From an uncultured Caryophanales bacterium (GTDB lineage Bacteria; Bacillota_I; Bacilli_A; RF39; UBA660), in contig CAMOQR010000006.1 in NCBI GenBank assembly GCA_946623125.1, forward strand, positions 1 through 50,939: a stretch of 50,939 nucleotides of DNA. Reading direction: 5' to 3'. Within the stretch, counting starts at the first letter, position 1. Each line of letters opens with the position of its first letter. Below are positions 43,218-50,779 of the stretch, piece after piece. Both the position numbers and the translations under genes were made by a program. Below the pieces are notes generated by a model. The model did not search any database. It saw nothing but the letters and a program-made list of their open reading frames with translations, and was not told where the DNA came from.

Positions 43218-44012
43218 ATGAAAGAAGGAAAATCAAAACAATTATTGACAGAAGAAGACTTTGAAGCAATTAAAAATAAGAACCATGAGTATTTAAATAG
43301 TGTAGGAGCAGATTATTATGGACAAGGAGAATACGAAAAAGCAAGAATTTATTATGAGTTAGCATCTACATTAGGAGATACAAATTCTCCAACAAATCTT
43401 GGATATATTTATATGTATGGAAGAGATGTCCCAATTGACTATTCTGTTGCGATAGCGTTTTATCAAATAGGAGCAGAACAAGGAAATATTGATGCTTTTT
43501 ATAAACTAGGAAACATCTATCAAAGTGGAAAAGGAGTAAAAAAAGATCCTGTATTAGCACTACAATATTATGATGAGGCACTTAACCGATTAAAAAAAGA
43601 AGATCCTCAAGATCCAGAAGATTACCCAAGTTTATTTTTCACTCTTGCAAGAGAAATGATGCCAGGAGGATTAAAAGAAAAAAATCTTGGTAGAGCATAT
43701 GATTATTTATTAATTGCTAAAGAAGGATATGAAAGACAAATCAATCACTTTGGGGCAGGTTATTACAAAGATATTTTAGAAGAGACAAATAAAACATTAA
43801 ATAATCCTGTTTTCGACAATATTAGAAAACAAGAAGTACAAGCACCAAAATATGAATTATATCAAGATGAATATATGATGAAAGAAACATCAACATCTGG
43901 AGAATTAATCGATGTAAGATACAAATATGAAAAACAAGAAAATCAATATATATTAGAAGATAAAAATCATGAGTATCATGAAGTATATGAAAGTGAATTA
44001 GAAAGAGTATAA
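43218..44012 (+). CDS. Sel1-repeat (TPR-like) protein
   Basis: A 264-aa protein with at least three Sel1/TPR-like repeats, for example YYGQGEYEKARIYYELASTLGD (about 34-55) and the AIAFYQIGAEQGNIDAFYKLGNIYQSGKGV repeat (about 75-104). These repeats build a curved helical surface for binding proteins. The C-terminal quarter (about 190-264) is charged and unrelated. There is no signal peptide, so it is cytoplasmic. A GAGGTGAT site precedes the ATG. The partner is unknown. Confidence 0.8.
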   Translation: MKEGKSKQLLTEEDFEAIKNKNHEYLNSVGADYYGQGEYEKARIYYELASTLGDTNSPTNLGYIYMYGRDVPIDYSVAIAFYQIGAEQGNIDAFYKLGNIYQSGKGVKKDPVLALQYYDEALNRLKKEDPQDPEDYPSLFFTLAREMMPGGLKEKNLGRAYDYLLIAKEGYERQINHFGAGYYKDILEETNKTLNNPVFDNIRKQEVQAPKYELYQDEYMMKETSTSGELIDVRYKYEKQENQYILEDKNHEYHEVYESELERV

Positions 44013-44047
44013 AAAAATATCCACAACTAATTGTGGATATTTTTTTT
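44011..44047. terminator. Bidirectional terminator between Sel1 and mutY
   Basis: A stem of AAAAAATATCCACAA / TTGTGGATATTTTTT with loop CTAA. The TAG stop codon of mutY falls in the loop on the minus strand. The inner stem is the same as at 36821-36851. Confidence 0.85.
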
Positions 44048-45052
44048 AAGCTCTTCTAAAAAAGGGGTAAAAGCAGAAGGAAGAGCATAATCATTTTCAA
44101 TTTCTTCTAAAGTGACCCATAAATAAGAATCAATATAATGATCTAATTCAATATAATAACTATTCATAAACCATTTCTTATGAGTAAAGATATGTGTATT
44201 TGTAATTCCTAACTTTACAGATAAAAGGTCAGGAAATAGCCTATGAATATCTTCATAAGTAAGAAAACCTTGATAATTTGGAAATTCCCACATATTTTTT
44301 AAAAGCCCTTCTTTTCTTTTACAAATAGCAAATTTATGATTACATTTTAATAGTAATAAAGTATACTCTTCCTCTAATTTTTCTTTTGATTTAATTTTTC
44401 TAGGAATAAGAGACTCTCTTCCATTTAAATGTGCTTTACAATGATACTTTACAGGGCATAAATCACATTTAGGATTCCCATTTGGAATACAAATAACCTC
44501 TCCTAATTCCATCATTCCTTGGTTAAAATCTCCAGAGTTTTCTGGTAGGATAGAGCGGATTTCATTCCCAATTTGCTTCTTTGTCTTTGGATTAGAGATA
44601 TCAAGATCTAAATCACAAATTCTAGAATAAACTCTCATAACGTTTCCATCAATGGCAACCTCAGGAAGATGAAAACAAATAGATGAAATTGCCCCAGCAG
44701 TGTATTCCCCAATTCCAGGAAGAGATAAAATATCGGAATAGGTATGAGGAAATTCTCCATCATAGTCTTCCATAATTTTAATTGCAGCCTTTTTAAGATT
44801 TCTCGCTCTAGAATAATAACCTAATCCTTCCCATAGTTTTAATAACTCATCTTCAGATATGATACTTAAAGCCTTAATATTAGGTAAACGTTTCATAAAA
44901 CGTTGATAATAATCAATAACCGCCTCAATTCTAGTCTGTTGTAGCATAATCTCACTTATCCATACATGATAAGGATCATGATCCATCCTCCAAGGAAGCA
45001 TTCTTTTATTATCACAATACCATTTTAAAATTAATTCAACACAATTCATCAT
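44027..45052 (-). CDS. mutY: A/G-specific adenine glycosylase
   Basis: A 341-aa MutY with the complete pattern: WxxLQQTR-like MLQQTRIEAV, the helix-hairpin-helix LPGIGEYTAG, the catalytic Asp in AIDGNVMRVYSR, and a [4Fe-4S] loop with Cys residues in ICIPNGNPKCDLCPVKYHC. A C-terminal NUDIX-like domain (about 230-340) recognises 8-oxoG. It removes A opposite 8-oxoG. The ATG at 45052 falls on the expected start of transcription from its promoter, so the mRNA is probably leaderless. The ATG at 45049 is the alternative. Confidence 0.94.
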   Translation of the reverse strand: MMNCVELILKWYCDNKRMLPWRMDHDPYHVWISEIMLQQTRIEAVIDYYQRFMKRLPNIKALSIISEDELLKLWEGLGYYSRARNLKKAAIKIMEDYDGEFPHTYSDILSLPGIGEYTAGAISSICFHLPEVAIDGNVMRVYSRICDLDLDISNPKTKKQIGNEIRSILPENSGDFNQGMMELGEVICIPNGNPKCDLCPVKYHCKAHLNGRESLIPRKIKSKEKLEEEYTLLLLKCNHKFAICKRKEGLLKNMWEFPNYQGFLTYEDIHRLFPDLLSVKLGITNTHIFTHKKWFMNSYYIELDHYIDSYLWVTLEEIENDYALPSAFTPFLEELKKNIHN

Positions 45053-45058
45053 GCAAAA

Positions 45059-45088
45059 ATTATAACAAAATATATCTCCAATATTCAA
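45059..45088 (-). promoter_or_regulatory. mutY promoter
   Basis: Read on the minus strand: TTGAAT (45088-45083), 18-bp spacer, TATAAT (45064-45059). The first transcribed base would be about 45052, which is the A of the ATG. No ribosome binding site fits between. Confidence 0.75.
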
Positions 45089-45115
45089 TAGAAAGTATAA
45101 ATCAAATAAAAAATT

Positions 45116-45124
45116 TGATATACT
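45116..45124 (+). promoter_or_regulatory. Extended -10 of the mgtA gene
   Basis: TG-A-TATACT (45116-45124) is an extended -10. The start at 45141 has an AAGGTGAT site. No -35 is seen. It lies back to back with the mutY promoter. Confidence 0.6.
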
Positions 45125-45140
45125 AATAAAAGGTGATAAT

Positions 45141-47696
45141 ATGAATGAATTAATAGAGTATAAAGATTTAGCAAATAAATCAAAAGAAGAAATACTAAAA
45201 GAATTTCAAACATCAGAAGAAGGATTAACAAAAGAAGAGATAAGAAAAAGACTAGAAGAATATGGAGAAAATATTGCGACAAAGAAAACAAAAAGAACAG
45301 CCTTATTTTTTATTATAGAAAGTTTTAAAGATAAATTTGTATTAATTTTAATTGTACTTGCTGCAATAGATTTTATGACAAATGATACGATAGGTGCATT
45401 AATCATTTTAGGAATAACCATTATTAGTGTAATTATTCGTTTTAGCCAAGACTATTCAACTTATAAATTTAATGAAAAACTACAAGAAAGAATTAAAATA
45501 TTCACAGATGTTATACGAGAAAATCAAAATAAAGAAATTAGGCAAGAAAAAGTTGTATGTGGAGATATTATCACATTAAGTGCAGGGTCTGTAATACCTG
45601 CTGACTTATATTTATATGAGAGTAAAGATTTATTTGTTAATCAGTCATCTTTTACAGGAGAAAGTGAATCTGTTGAAAAAATAGCAAATAAAAGAAGTGA
45701 TACAACAGATCCGATTGATATGTCAAATATTTGTCTAATGGGATGTAATGTAATAAGTGGTCAAGGAAAAGGAATTGTTATAAAAACTGGGCTAAACACT
45801 TATATGGGAAAAATGAATATCAAAAAAGAAGTTGTAAAAGAAGAAACTTCCTTTGACAAGGGAATGAATCATATTACAGGATTACTAATAAGATACATGG
45901 TAGTCATATCCGTTCTAGTTTTCATCATATATGGTATGATTCGTGGAAACATCAAAGAAGCAGTTTTATTCGCATTATCCGTTGCGGTAGGAATAACTCC
46001 AAGTATGTTACCTATGATTGTAAATGTAAACTTAACAAAAGGAAGTAAAGCACTTGCTAAAAAAAATACATTAGTAAAAAGTATAAAATCAATTCAAAAT
46101 TTAGGTTCAATGGACATATTATGTACAGATAAGACAGGAACATTAACTAAAAATAATATTGAATTACAAAAATATATTAATGTAAAAGGAGAAGATGATG
46201 AATACGTATTAAAATGTGCTTATGTAAATAGTAATTTAAGTACAGGATATAAAAATATTGTAGATAAAGCCATTATTCAATACGCAAAAAGTCATAATGT
46301 AGATATTGCAAGTTATAAAAAAATAGATGAAATACCATTTGATTATATTAGAAAAAGATCATCCATTGTAGTAGAAAATGATAAGACATATTCTGTAATT
46401 GCCAAAGGAGCCTTAGAAGAAATAGTAAAAGTATGTGACATGGCATTAATAGATCAAAAAGAAGTACCAATTTCTAATGAAATCATAAAAAGAGTAAATG
46501 ATAAAGCAGAAGAACTTGCTAAAACAGGAATGCAAGTAATAGCACTTGCTGTAAAACATGAGTATAAAGGAAAAGATATTTTTAATGTAGAAGATGAAAA
46601 AGAATTAACATTAATTGGATTAATTGCCTTTTTAGACCCACCAAAACCATCAGCAGAAAAGACAATAAAAAAATTAAAAGAATATGGTGTAGATATAAAA
46701 ATACTAACAGGAGATAATGCATATGCTACTAAAAGTATCTGTAATGCTGTTGGAATTAATAGTAAAATAATAACAGGAAAAGAAATAGAAAAATTAAATG
46801 ATCATGAATTATCTAAAATAGTAGAAGAAATTGATATATATGCTAGAATGAATCCCTTACAAAAAGAAAGAGTAGTATCAATACTAAGAAAAAATGGACA
46901 TTCTGTAGGTTATATGGGAGATGGAGTAAATGATGCTCCTGCATTATCAGCATCTGATGTAGGAATAAGCGTAGATAGTGGAACAGACATTGCAAAAGAA
47001 TCAAGTGATATCATATTATTGGAACAAAATCTAGAAGTAATTCATAACGGAGTAATAGAAGGAAGAAAAGTATATGGAAATATTTTAAAATATATGAAAC
47101 TAGCTCTAAGTCAAGACTTTGGAGATGTTTTCAGTATTATGATTGCAAGTATATGCTTACCATTTCTTCCACTATTACCAATACAAATGTTAATTCAAGA
47201 TTTTATTGTAGAATTATCTCAAATAGGAATCCCATATGATAATGTAGATGAAGATTTTATAAAAAAGGTTAGAAAATGGGATATTAAATCTATCAGTAAA
47301 TTTATGACAATCTTTGGAATTATTTCATCTATAACAGATGTAGTAGCATTTATCATATTTTGGTTTATCTTCAAATATAATACAATAGAAAAACAAGCAT
47401 ACTTTCAAACAGCATGGTTTGTAGAATGTATTATTTCAGAAACATTAATGATTTTCTATATCAGAACAAATCATATAACAAAATCAAAACCAAGTAATAC
47501 TTTACTATTACTAACAGGTATGACAGTTTTATCAACTATACTAGTTCCTATTGCAATAAGTAATATTGAAGGATTTAATTTTGTAATATTACCAAGTAAT
47601 TATTACATCTATTTAATAGGATTAGTACTCCTATATGGATTAATTGCCCAAGTAGTAAAGAAAATATATATTAAAAAATATCAAGAATGGTTATAG
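45141..47696 (+). CDS. mgtA: Magnesium-type P-type ATPase (MgtA-like)
   Basis: An 851-aa P-type ATPase of type P3B. It has the actuator motif TGES in NQSSFTGESESV, the TM4 motif GITPSMLPMIVNVNL specific to MgtA-like pumps, the phosphorylation motif DKTGTLT, and the ATP-binding and hinge motifs GDGVNDAPALSASDVG. About ten membrane helices. It imports Mg2+ in related bacteria. No M-box or MgtL-type leader fits, as the leader is only about 10-15 nt. guaD follows after 12 nt and is probably cotranscribed. Confidence 0.92.
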   Translation: MNELIEYKDLANKSKEEILKEFQTSEEGLTKEEIRKRLEEYGENIATKKTKRTALFFIIESFKDKFVLILIVLAAIDFMTNDTIGALIILGITIISVIIRFSQDYSTYKFNEKLQERIKIFTDVIRENQNKEIRQEKVVCGDIITLSAGSVIPADLYLYESKDLFVNQSSFTGESESVEKIANKRSDTTDPIDMSNICLMGCNVISGQGKGIVIKTGLNTYMGKMNIKKEVVKEETSFDKGMNHITGLLIRYMVVISVLVFIIYGMIRGNIKEAVLFALSVAVGITPSMLPMIVNVNLTKGSKALAKKNTLVKSIKSIQNLGSMDILCTDKTGTLTKNNIELQKYINVKGEDDEYVLKCAYVNSNLSTGYKNIVDKAIIQYAKSHNVDIASYKKIDEIPFDYIRKRSSIVVENDKTYSVIAKGALEEIVKVCDMALIDQKEVPISNEIIKRVNDKAEELAKTGMQVIALAVKHEYKGKDIFNVEDEKELTLIGLIAFLDPPKPSAEKTIKKLKEYGVDIKILTGDNAYATKSICNAVGINSKIITGKEIEKLNDHELSKIVEEIDIYARMNPLQKERVVSILRKNGHSVGYMGDGVNDAPALSASDVGISVDSGTDIAKESSDIILLEQNLEVIHNGVIEGRKVYGNILKYMKLALSQDFGDVFSIMIASICLPFLPLLPIQMLIQDFIVELSQIGIPYDNVDEDFIKKVRKWDIKSISKFMTIFGIISSITDVVAFIIFWFIFKYNTIEKQAYFQTAWFVECIISETLMIFYIRTNHITKSKPSNTLLLLTGMTVLSTILVPIAISNIEGFNFVILPSNYYIYLIGLVLLYGLIAQVVKKIYIKKYQEWL

Positions 47697-47708
47697 GAGA
47701 AGAAAAAT

Positions 47709-48173
47709 ATGAAAGATTATATGGATATTGCGATAGAACTATCCAAAGAAAATTTTGAAAAACACTATGGAGGACCATTTGGTGCCTGTATTGTAAAGAA
47801 TGGAAAAATTATTGGAAAAGGAATGAATCAAGTAATAAAAGAAAATGATCCAACAGCCCATGCAGAAATAGTTGCAATAAGAGATGCCTGTAAAGAACTA
47901 AATACATATGATTTATCAGATTGTGAGTTATATACATCATGCTTTCCATGTCCAATGTGTCTATCAGCCATTATTTGGTCAAATATAAAAACAGTATATT
48001 ATGCAAATACAAAAGAAGATGCAAACGACATTGGATTTAGAGATGATTTTATATATGACTATATTAAGAATCTATCAAATGAAAGTATCTTAAAATTAAC
48101 ACCAATGAATAGAGAAGAAGCAATTAAGGTTTTTGAACAATATAAAAGTCAAAAAGACAAAATTATCTATTAA
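47709..48173 (+). CDS. guaD: Guanine deaminase
   Basis: A 154-aa cytidine-deaminase-fold protein. The zinc and catalytic residues are H51 and E53 (HAE) and C81 and C84 (PCPMC). The C-terminal GFRDDFIYDYI is characteristic of bacterial guanine deaminase and differs from tRNA adenosine deaminase TadA. It turns guanine into xanthine. It is 12 nt after the mgtA gene, with a GGAGAAG site. The pairing with a magnesium pump has no obvious meaning. Confidence 0.88.
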   Translation: MKDYMDIAIELSKENFEKHYGGPFGACIVKNGKIIGKGMNQVIKENDPTAHAEIVAIRDACKELNTYDLSDCELYTSCFPCPMCLSAIIWSNIKTVYYANTKEDANDIGFRDDFIYDYIKNLSNESILKLTPMNREEAIKVFEQYKSQKDKIIY

Positions 48174-48195
48174 AAAAAGAAAAATAGATAAGAAA

Positions 48196-48212
48196 TGTCG
48201 AAAAATGTCGAA
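48196..48212 (+). promoter_or_regulatory. Tandem TGTCGAA boxes (Spo0A-like)
   Basis: Two perfect copies of TGTCGAA (48196-48202 and 48206-48212), same strand, 10 bp apart from start to start. They end 7 bp before the -35 of the next promoter. This is the consensus and tandem layout of Spo0A binding sites. Other factors could use the same word, and whether the organism has Spo0A cannot be told here. Confidence 0.6.
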
Positions 48213-48219
48213 CTAAAAA

Positions 48220-48247
48220 TTGATTTTTTTGAAAAAAGGTGTATACT
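48220..48247 (+). promoter_or_regulatory. Promoter of the DUF5684 gene
   Basis: TTGATT at 48220-48225, 16-bp spacer, TATACT at 48242-48247, then an AAGGAGG site at 48257 and the ATG at 48269. Confidence 0.75.
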
Positions 48248-48268
48248 AAAAGCATAAGGAGGAGTAGT

Positions 48269-48769
48269 ATGTATTACAATGACTATGGTTTAAATGAACC
48301 AAATGCGGTAGAAGGAATACTTCGTGGTGCAAGCGTAGCAGTAATAATTGGAGTAATCTTTATTGCACTTATTGCATTAGCAGTATGTGTATTAATGATT
48401 GTTGCAAACTGCAAAATTTTTAAGAAGGCTGGGGAAACTTGGTGGAAAGGACTTATCCCAATTTATAATTCATGGGTAGAAACAAAAATTGCTGGATTAG
48501 CATGGTGGTGGTTCCTAATCTTTGCTGGCTTAACTGCTGTAATGGGAAGTGGTAAAGATGTAAATTATGTTATATCTATGGGATTACTTTTAACATCATT
48601 TAACTATAACTACAATATGGCAAAGAAATTTGGTAAATCAAATGGATTTGCAGTATTATGCACTATTTTACCAATCATTGGATTACCAATATTAGCATTT
48701 GGTAGTGCAACATACAATAAAGAAACTGCTGTAGATAAAAACGGTATTTTCTCAACAAAAAACTGGTAA
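48269..48769 (+). CDS. DUF5684-like small membrane protein
   Basis: A 166-aa protein with four or so membrane segments (about 22-50, 72-87, 90-105 and 123-145). It has the conserved motif KIFKKAGETWWKGLIPIYNSWVE between the first and second segments, which I recall from DUF5684 proteins. The start at the ATG 48269 has an AAGGAGG site; an upstream ATG-like codon at 48239 lies inside the promoter. It sits behind two Spo0A-like boxes and before a terminator, so it is a single gene unit. Function is unknown. Confidence 0.72.
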   Translation: MYYNDYGLNEPNAVEGILRGASVAVIIGVIFIALIALAVCVLMIVANCKIFKKAGETWWKGLIPIYNSWVETKIAGLAWWWFLIFAGLTAVMGSGKDVNYVISMGLLLTSFNYNYNMAKKFGKSNGFAVLCTILPIIGLPILAFGSATYNKETAVDKNGIFSTKNW

Positions 48770-48776
48770 GAGATGA

Positions 48777-48808
48777 AAAACTGATATAGAAAATATATCA
48801 GTTTTTTT
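48777..48808 (+). terminator. Terminator of the DUF5684 gene
   Basis: CTGATATA (48781-48788) / TATATCAG (48794-48801) with flanking A and T runs; T-run to 48808. Confidence 0.85.
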
Positions 48809-48849
48809 ATACATAATATTAGTGTATAATACAAGAAAGGAGAGATAAT

Positions 48850-49350
48850 ATGATATTAGAATATAATAATATTACCATAACACTAGAAGAACTAAAAAAA
48901 GTAGATAGAACAAACCCATATAAGGTAGTAGGAGCCTTAATACAAGTATTAGGAGATTATAATCCTAAAAAGAATGATTCATTCTATGAAAAATTACAAT
49001 ATTTATTTGGAGATTTTCAACCAATAAGTGAAATGATGAGGCAACAAATAAAAGATAGAATGTTGCAAAATGACAAATATTCTTATATAGGAAAGTCTTA
49101 TTTTATAGGATCAACTCCAGAAAATGATTATAATCCACCAAAACCATATAAAATAGAAGTAAAAGAAGGTCCTTATACCGACAATGAAGAGGGCTTTAAA
49201 AGACTATTTGTAAAAAGTGGAGGAGCAGATCATGATAGACCAATAACTCTAAGACTTGCAAAAGACGGAAACTTCTATCTTTGGAGTGATTCTCTAATTG
49301 GTTTACTAACAGATATTCGTCCTAAAGAATCAACAAATATCTGGGCATAA
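48850..49350 (+). CDS. Conserved hypothetical protein, possibly DUF6935
   Basis: A 166-aa soluble protein. The C-terminal half has FVKSGGADHDRPITLRLAKDGNFYLWSD and ends with LTDIRPKESTNIWA, a pattern I recall in DUF6935 proteins, where the fold is thought to be a small alpha/beta domain. The N-terminal half is helical (about 12-75). There is no signal peptide. The start has an AAAGGAGAG site and a TATAAT lies about 20 bp upstream. The next gene starts 1 nt after its stop. Confidence 0.55.
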   Translation: MILEYNNITITLEELKKVDRTNPYKVVGALIQVLGDYNPKKNDSFYEKLQYLFGDFQPISEMMRQQIKDRMLQNDKYSYIGKSYFIGSTPENDYNPPKPYKIEVKEGPYTDNEEGFKRLFVKSGGADHDRPITLRLAKDGNFYLWSDSLIGLLTDIRPKESTNIWA

Positions 49351-49351
49351 A

Positions 49352-49954
49352 ATGAAAAAAATGAAAATAATAATTGTAATATTTTCTTTAATCCTTTTAT
49401 TGATTCTAGGAATCTATATTATATTTTTATTCTTAAAAAAAGATATTATGGATGGTGGAAATATGACTTATGAAAAAACACAATTGGAAGAATTAAAAAA
49501 CATTCCAAAGAACTATGATAAATTAATAAGTATAGTCTATTCAAATAGTGGAGATATGAATGGTAATATTCATAAAATAACATTAGATATAGAAAAACAA
49601 ATAATCATAACAGAAGATAAAACAATACATAGTGATCCATTAGAAGTAAAAGAATATAAAATAGAAAAAGAAGAGATAGAAAAGATAAAAAGAGATATTA
49701 ATACTTATAATTTTCCAATGTGGAAAGATTTAGAAAAAGACAATGATATGATTGCTTTAGATGCTGCATCAGAAGGAATAACTTTTGAATATAACAATGA
49801 AGGAATAGGTGGAAATTCTAAAGAATGGTATCATATCGATTTTTCAACAAAAATGACGAAAGAAACAAGAAAAGTATTAGTAAATTTTAAAAATAACTTT
49901 AAAAAATTAATAAATAAAGACAATTTTATAAAAGAATATCTAAAAGAAGAATAA
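49352..49954 (+). CDS. Membrane-anchored protein of unknown function
   Basis: A 200-aa protein with one N-terminal membrane helix (about 6-29) and an extracellular part that is mixed and charged. Nothing in it is recognised. It starts 1 nt after the stop of the upstream gene, so translation is coupled; another in-frame ATG lies at 49361. The pair is probably a small operon that ends at the bidirectional terminator at 49955. Confidence 0.65.
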   Translation: MKKMKIIIVIFSLILLLILGIYIIFLFLKKDIMDGGNMTYEKTQLEELKNIPKNYDKLISIVYSNSGDMNGNIHKITLDIEKQIIITEDKTIHSDPLEVKEYKIEKEEIEKIKRDINTYNFPMWKDLEKDNDMIALDAASEGITFEYNNEGIGGNSKEWYHIDFSTKMTKETRKVLVNFKNNFKKLINKDNFIKEYLKEE

Positions 49955-49986
49955 AAAAGAAATTACATAAGGTAATTTCTTTTTTT
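49955..49986. terminator. Bidirectional terminator
   Basis: AAAGAAATTAC / GTAATTTCTTT, loop ATAAG, with T-runs both ways. Confidence 0.83.
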
Positions 49987-50479
49987 AATCAAAGAAAAAA
50001 TCTTTTATAAAGTCAATTGGTAAAGTACCATTAACATAAACATAATACCCAACAAAAGCAATAGCAGCAATAACTAATATTCGAATAATCCATTTTTTTA
50101 TTTTTCTCTTTTTAAATCTTTTGTTCTTCTTAGGAGCAACCTTATTTTGATTAACCTTAGAATTATTAACTTTAGGTATAGCATCCTCTACAACTTCTGC
50201 ATCATCTGAAAACTTAAAATCATTAGGGATAACAATATTATTAGAATCATAATTATAAACTGGTTGAGGTTGAGTAGGTGGATTATTAACTGGTGTTGGT
50301 TCAACAATTTGATTATTCATAGGTTGAACAGTATCAGGAGTACTAACTTGTTGTGGAACAACAGCAGCATAAGAACTTTGAACAGGAGTTGGTGTATTGT
50401 TATTAGATAAAGTATTACCACATTGACTACATACTGGAATACCATCTTGATTATTAAAACCACATTTAGGACAAACCAT
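49985..50479 (-). CDS. Zinc-ribbon protein with Pro/Gln linker and membrane anchor
   Basis: A 164-aa protein with an N-terminal zinc ribbon (C3, C6, C17, C20: CPKCG..CSQCG). A Pro/Asn/Gln/Val-rich linker (about 24-95) and a basic patch (KKNKRFKKRKIKK) follow, then a C-terminal membrane helix (about 131-148). The ribbon is on the cytoplasmic side by the positive-inside rule. It is one of three unrelated membrane proteins with zinc ribbons in the window. The start has an AGGTGATT site. Confidence 0.75.
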   Translation of the reverse strand: MVCPKCGFNNQDGIPVCSQCGNTLSNNNTPTPVQSSYAAVVPQQVSTPDTVQPMNNQIVEPTPVNNPPTQPQPVYNYDSNNIVIPNDFKFSDDAEVVEDAIPKVNNSKVNQNKVAPKKNKRFKKRKIKKWIIRILVIAAIAFVGYYVYVNGTLPIDFIKDFFFD

Positions 50480-50590
50480 TCAAATCACCTTCTTCTATCC
50501 TCTCTATAAAATATATTAACACAAATAAATAACTTTATTCAATAAATCAAAGAATAAATAACAAGATTTGACAATTATTAGAAAGAAAAA

Positions 50591-50704
50591 ATGAAAATAA
50601 TAGAATTTGAAGACAAATATAGAGATGATTTAATATATATGGTATTAAGTGCTAAAAATGCTCTTGGTAGAATTCCAAAATTAAATGAAGATCTTAGATA
50701 TTAG
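50591..50704 (+). pseudogene. Remnant of a GNAT acetyltransferase gene (N-terminal 37 codons)
   Basis: A 37-codon frame whose translation matches the start of a GNAT N-acetyltransferase: MKIIEFEDKYRDDLIYM, then ALGRIPKLNEDL. This part normally leads into the rest of a domain of about 150 residues, but here it stops at TAG 50702 and nothing related follows before the lipoprotein promoter. It is likely the left-over end of a deleted gene. The AGAAAG site upstream is weak. Confidence 0.6.
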
Positions 50705-50725
50705 AACAAACATTTTTGTCTAATC

Positions 50726-50754
50726 TTGTCAATAATTGTTGAATTTGATAAAAT
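50726..50754 (+). promoter_or_regulatory. Promoter of the VanY-like lipoprotein gene
   Basis: TTGTCA at 50726-50731, 17-bp spacer, TAAAAT at 50749-50754. An AGGAGG site follows at about 50769. Confidence 0.75.
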
Positions 50755-50779
50755 AATGATGACAAATAGGAGGAGAAAT

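Larger units (their letters stand above)
50480..50779. other. 300-bp region with a gene remnant and a promoter
   Basis: Between the divergent zinc-ribbon gene and the lipoprotein gene lie a TTGACA box (50568-50573), a truncated GNAT frame (50591-50704), an imperfect inverted repeat around it (50568-50582 and 50719-50743), and the promoter of the lipoprotein gene. Nothing else is seen. Confidence 0.6.
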
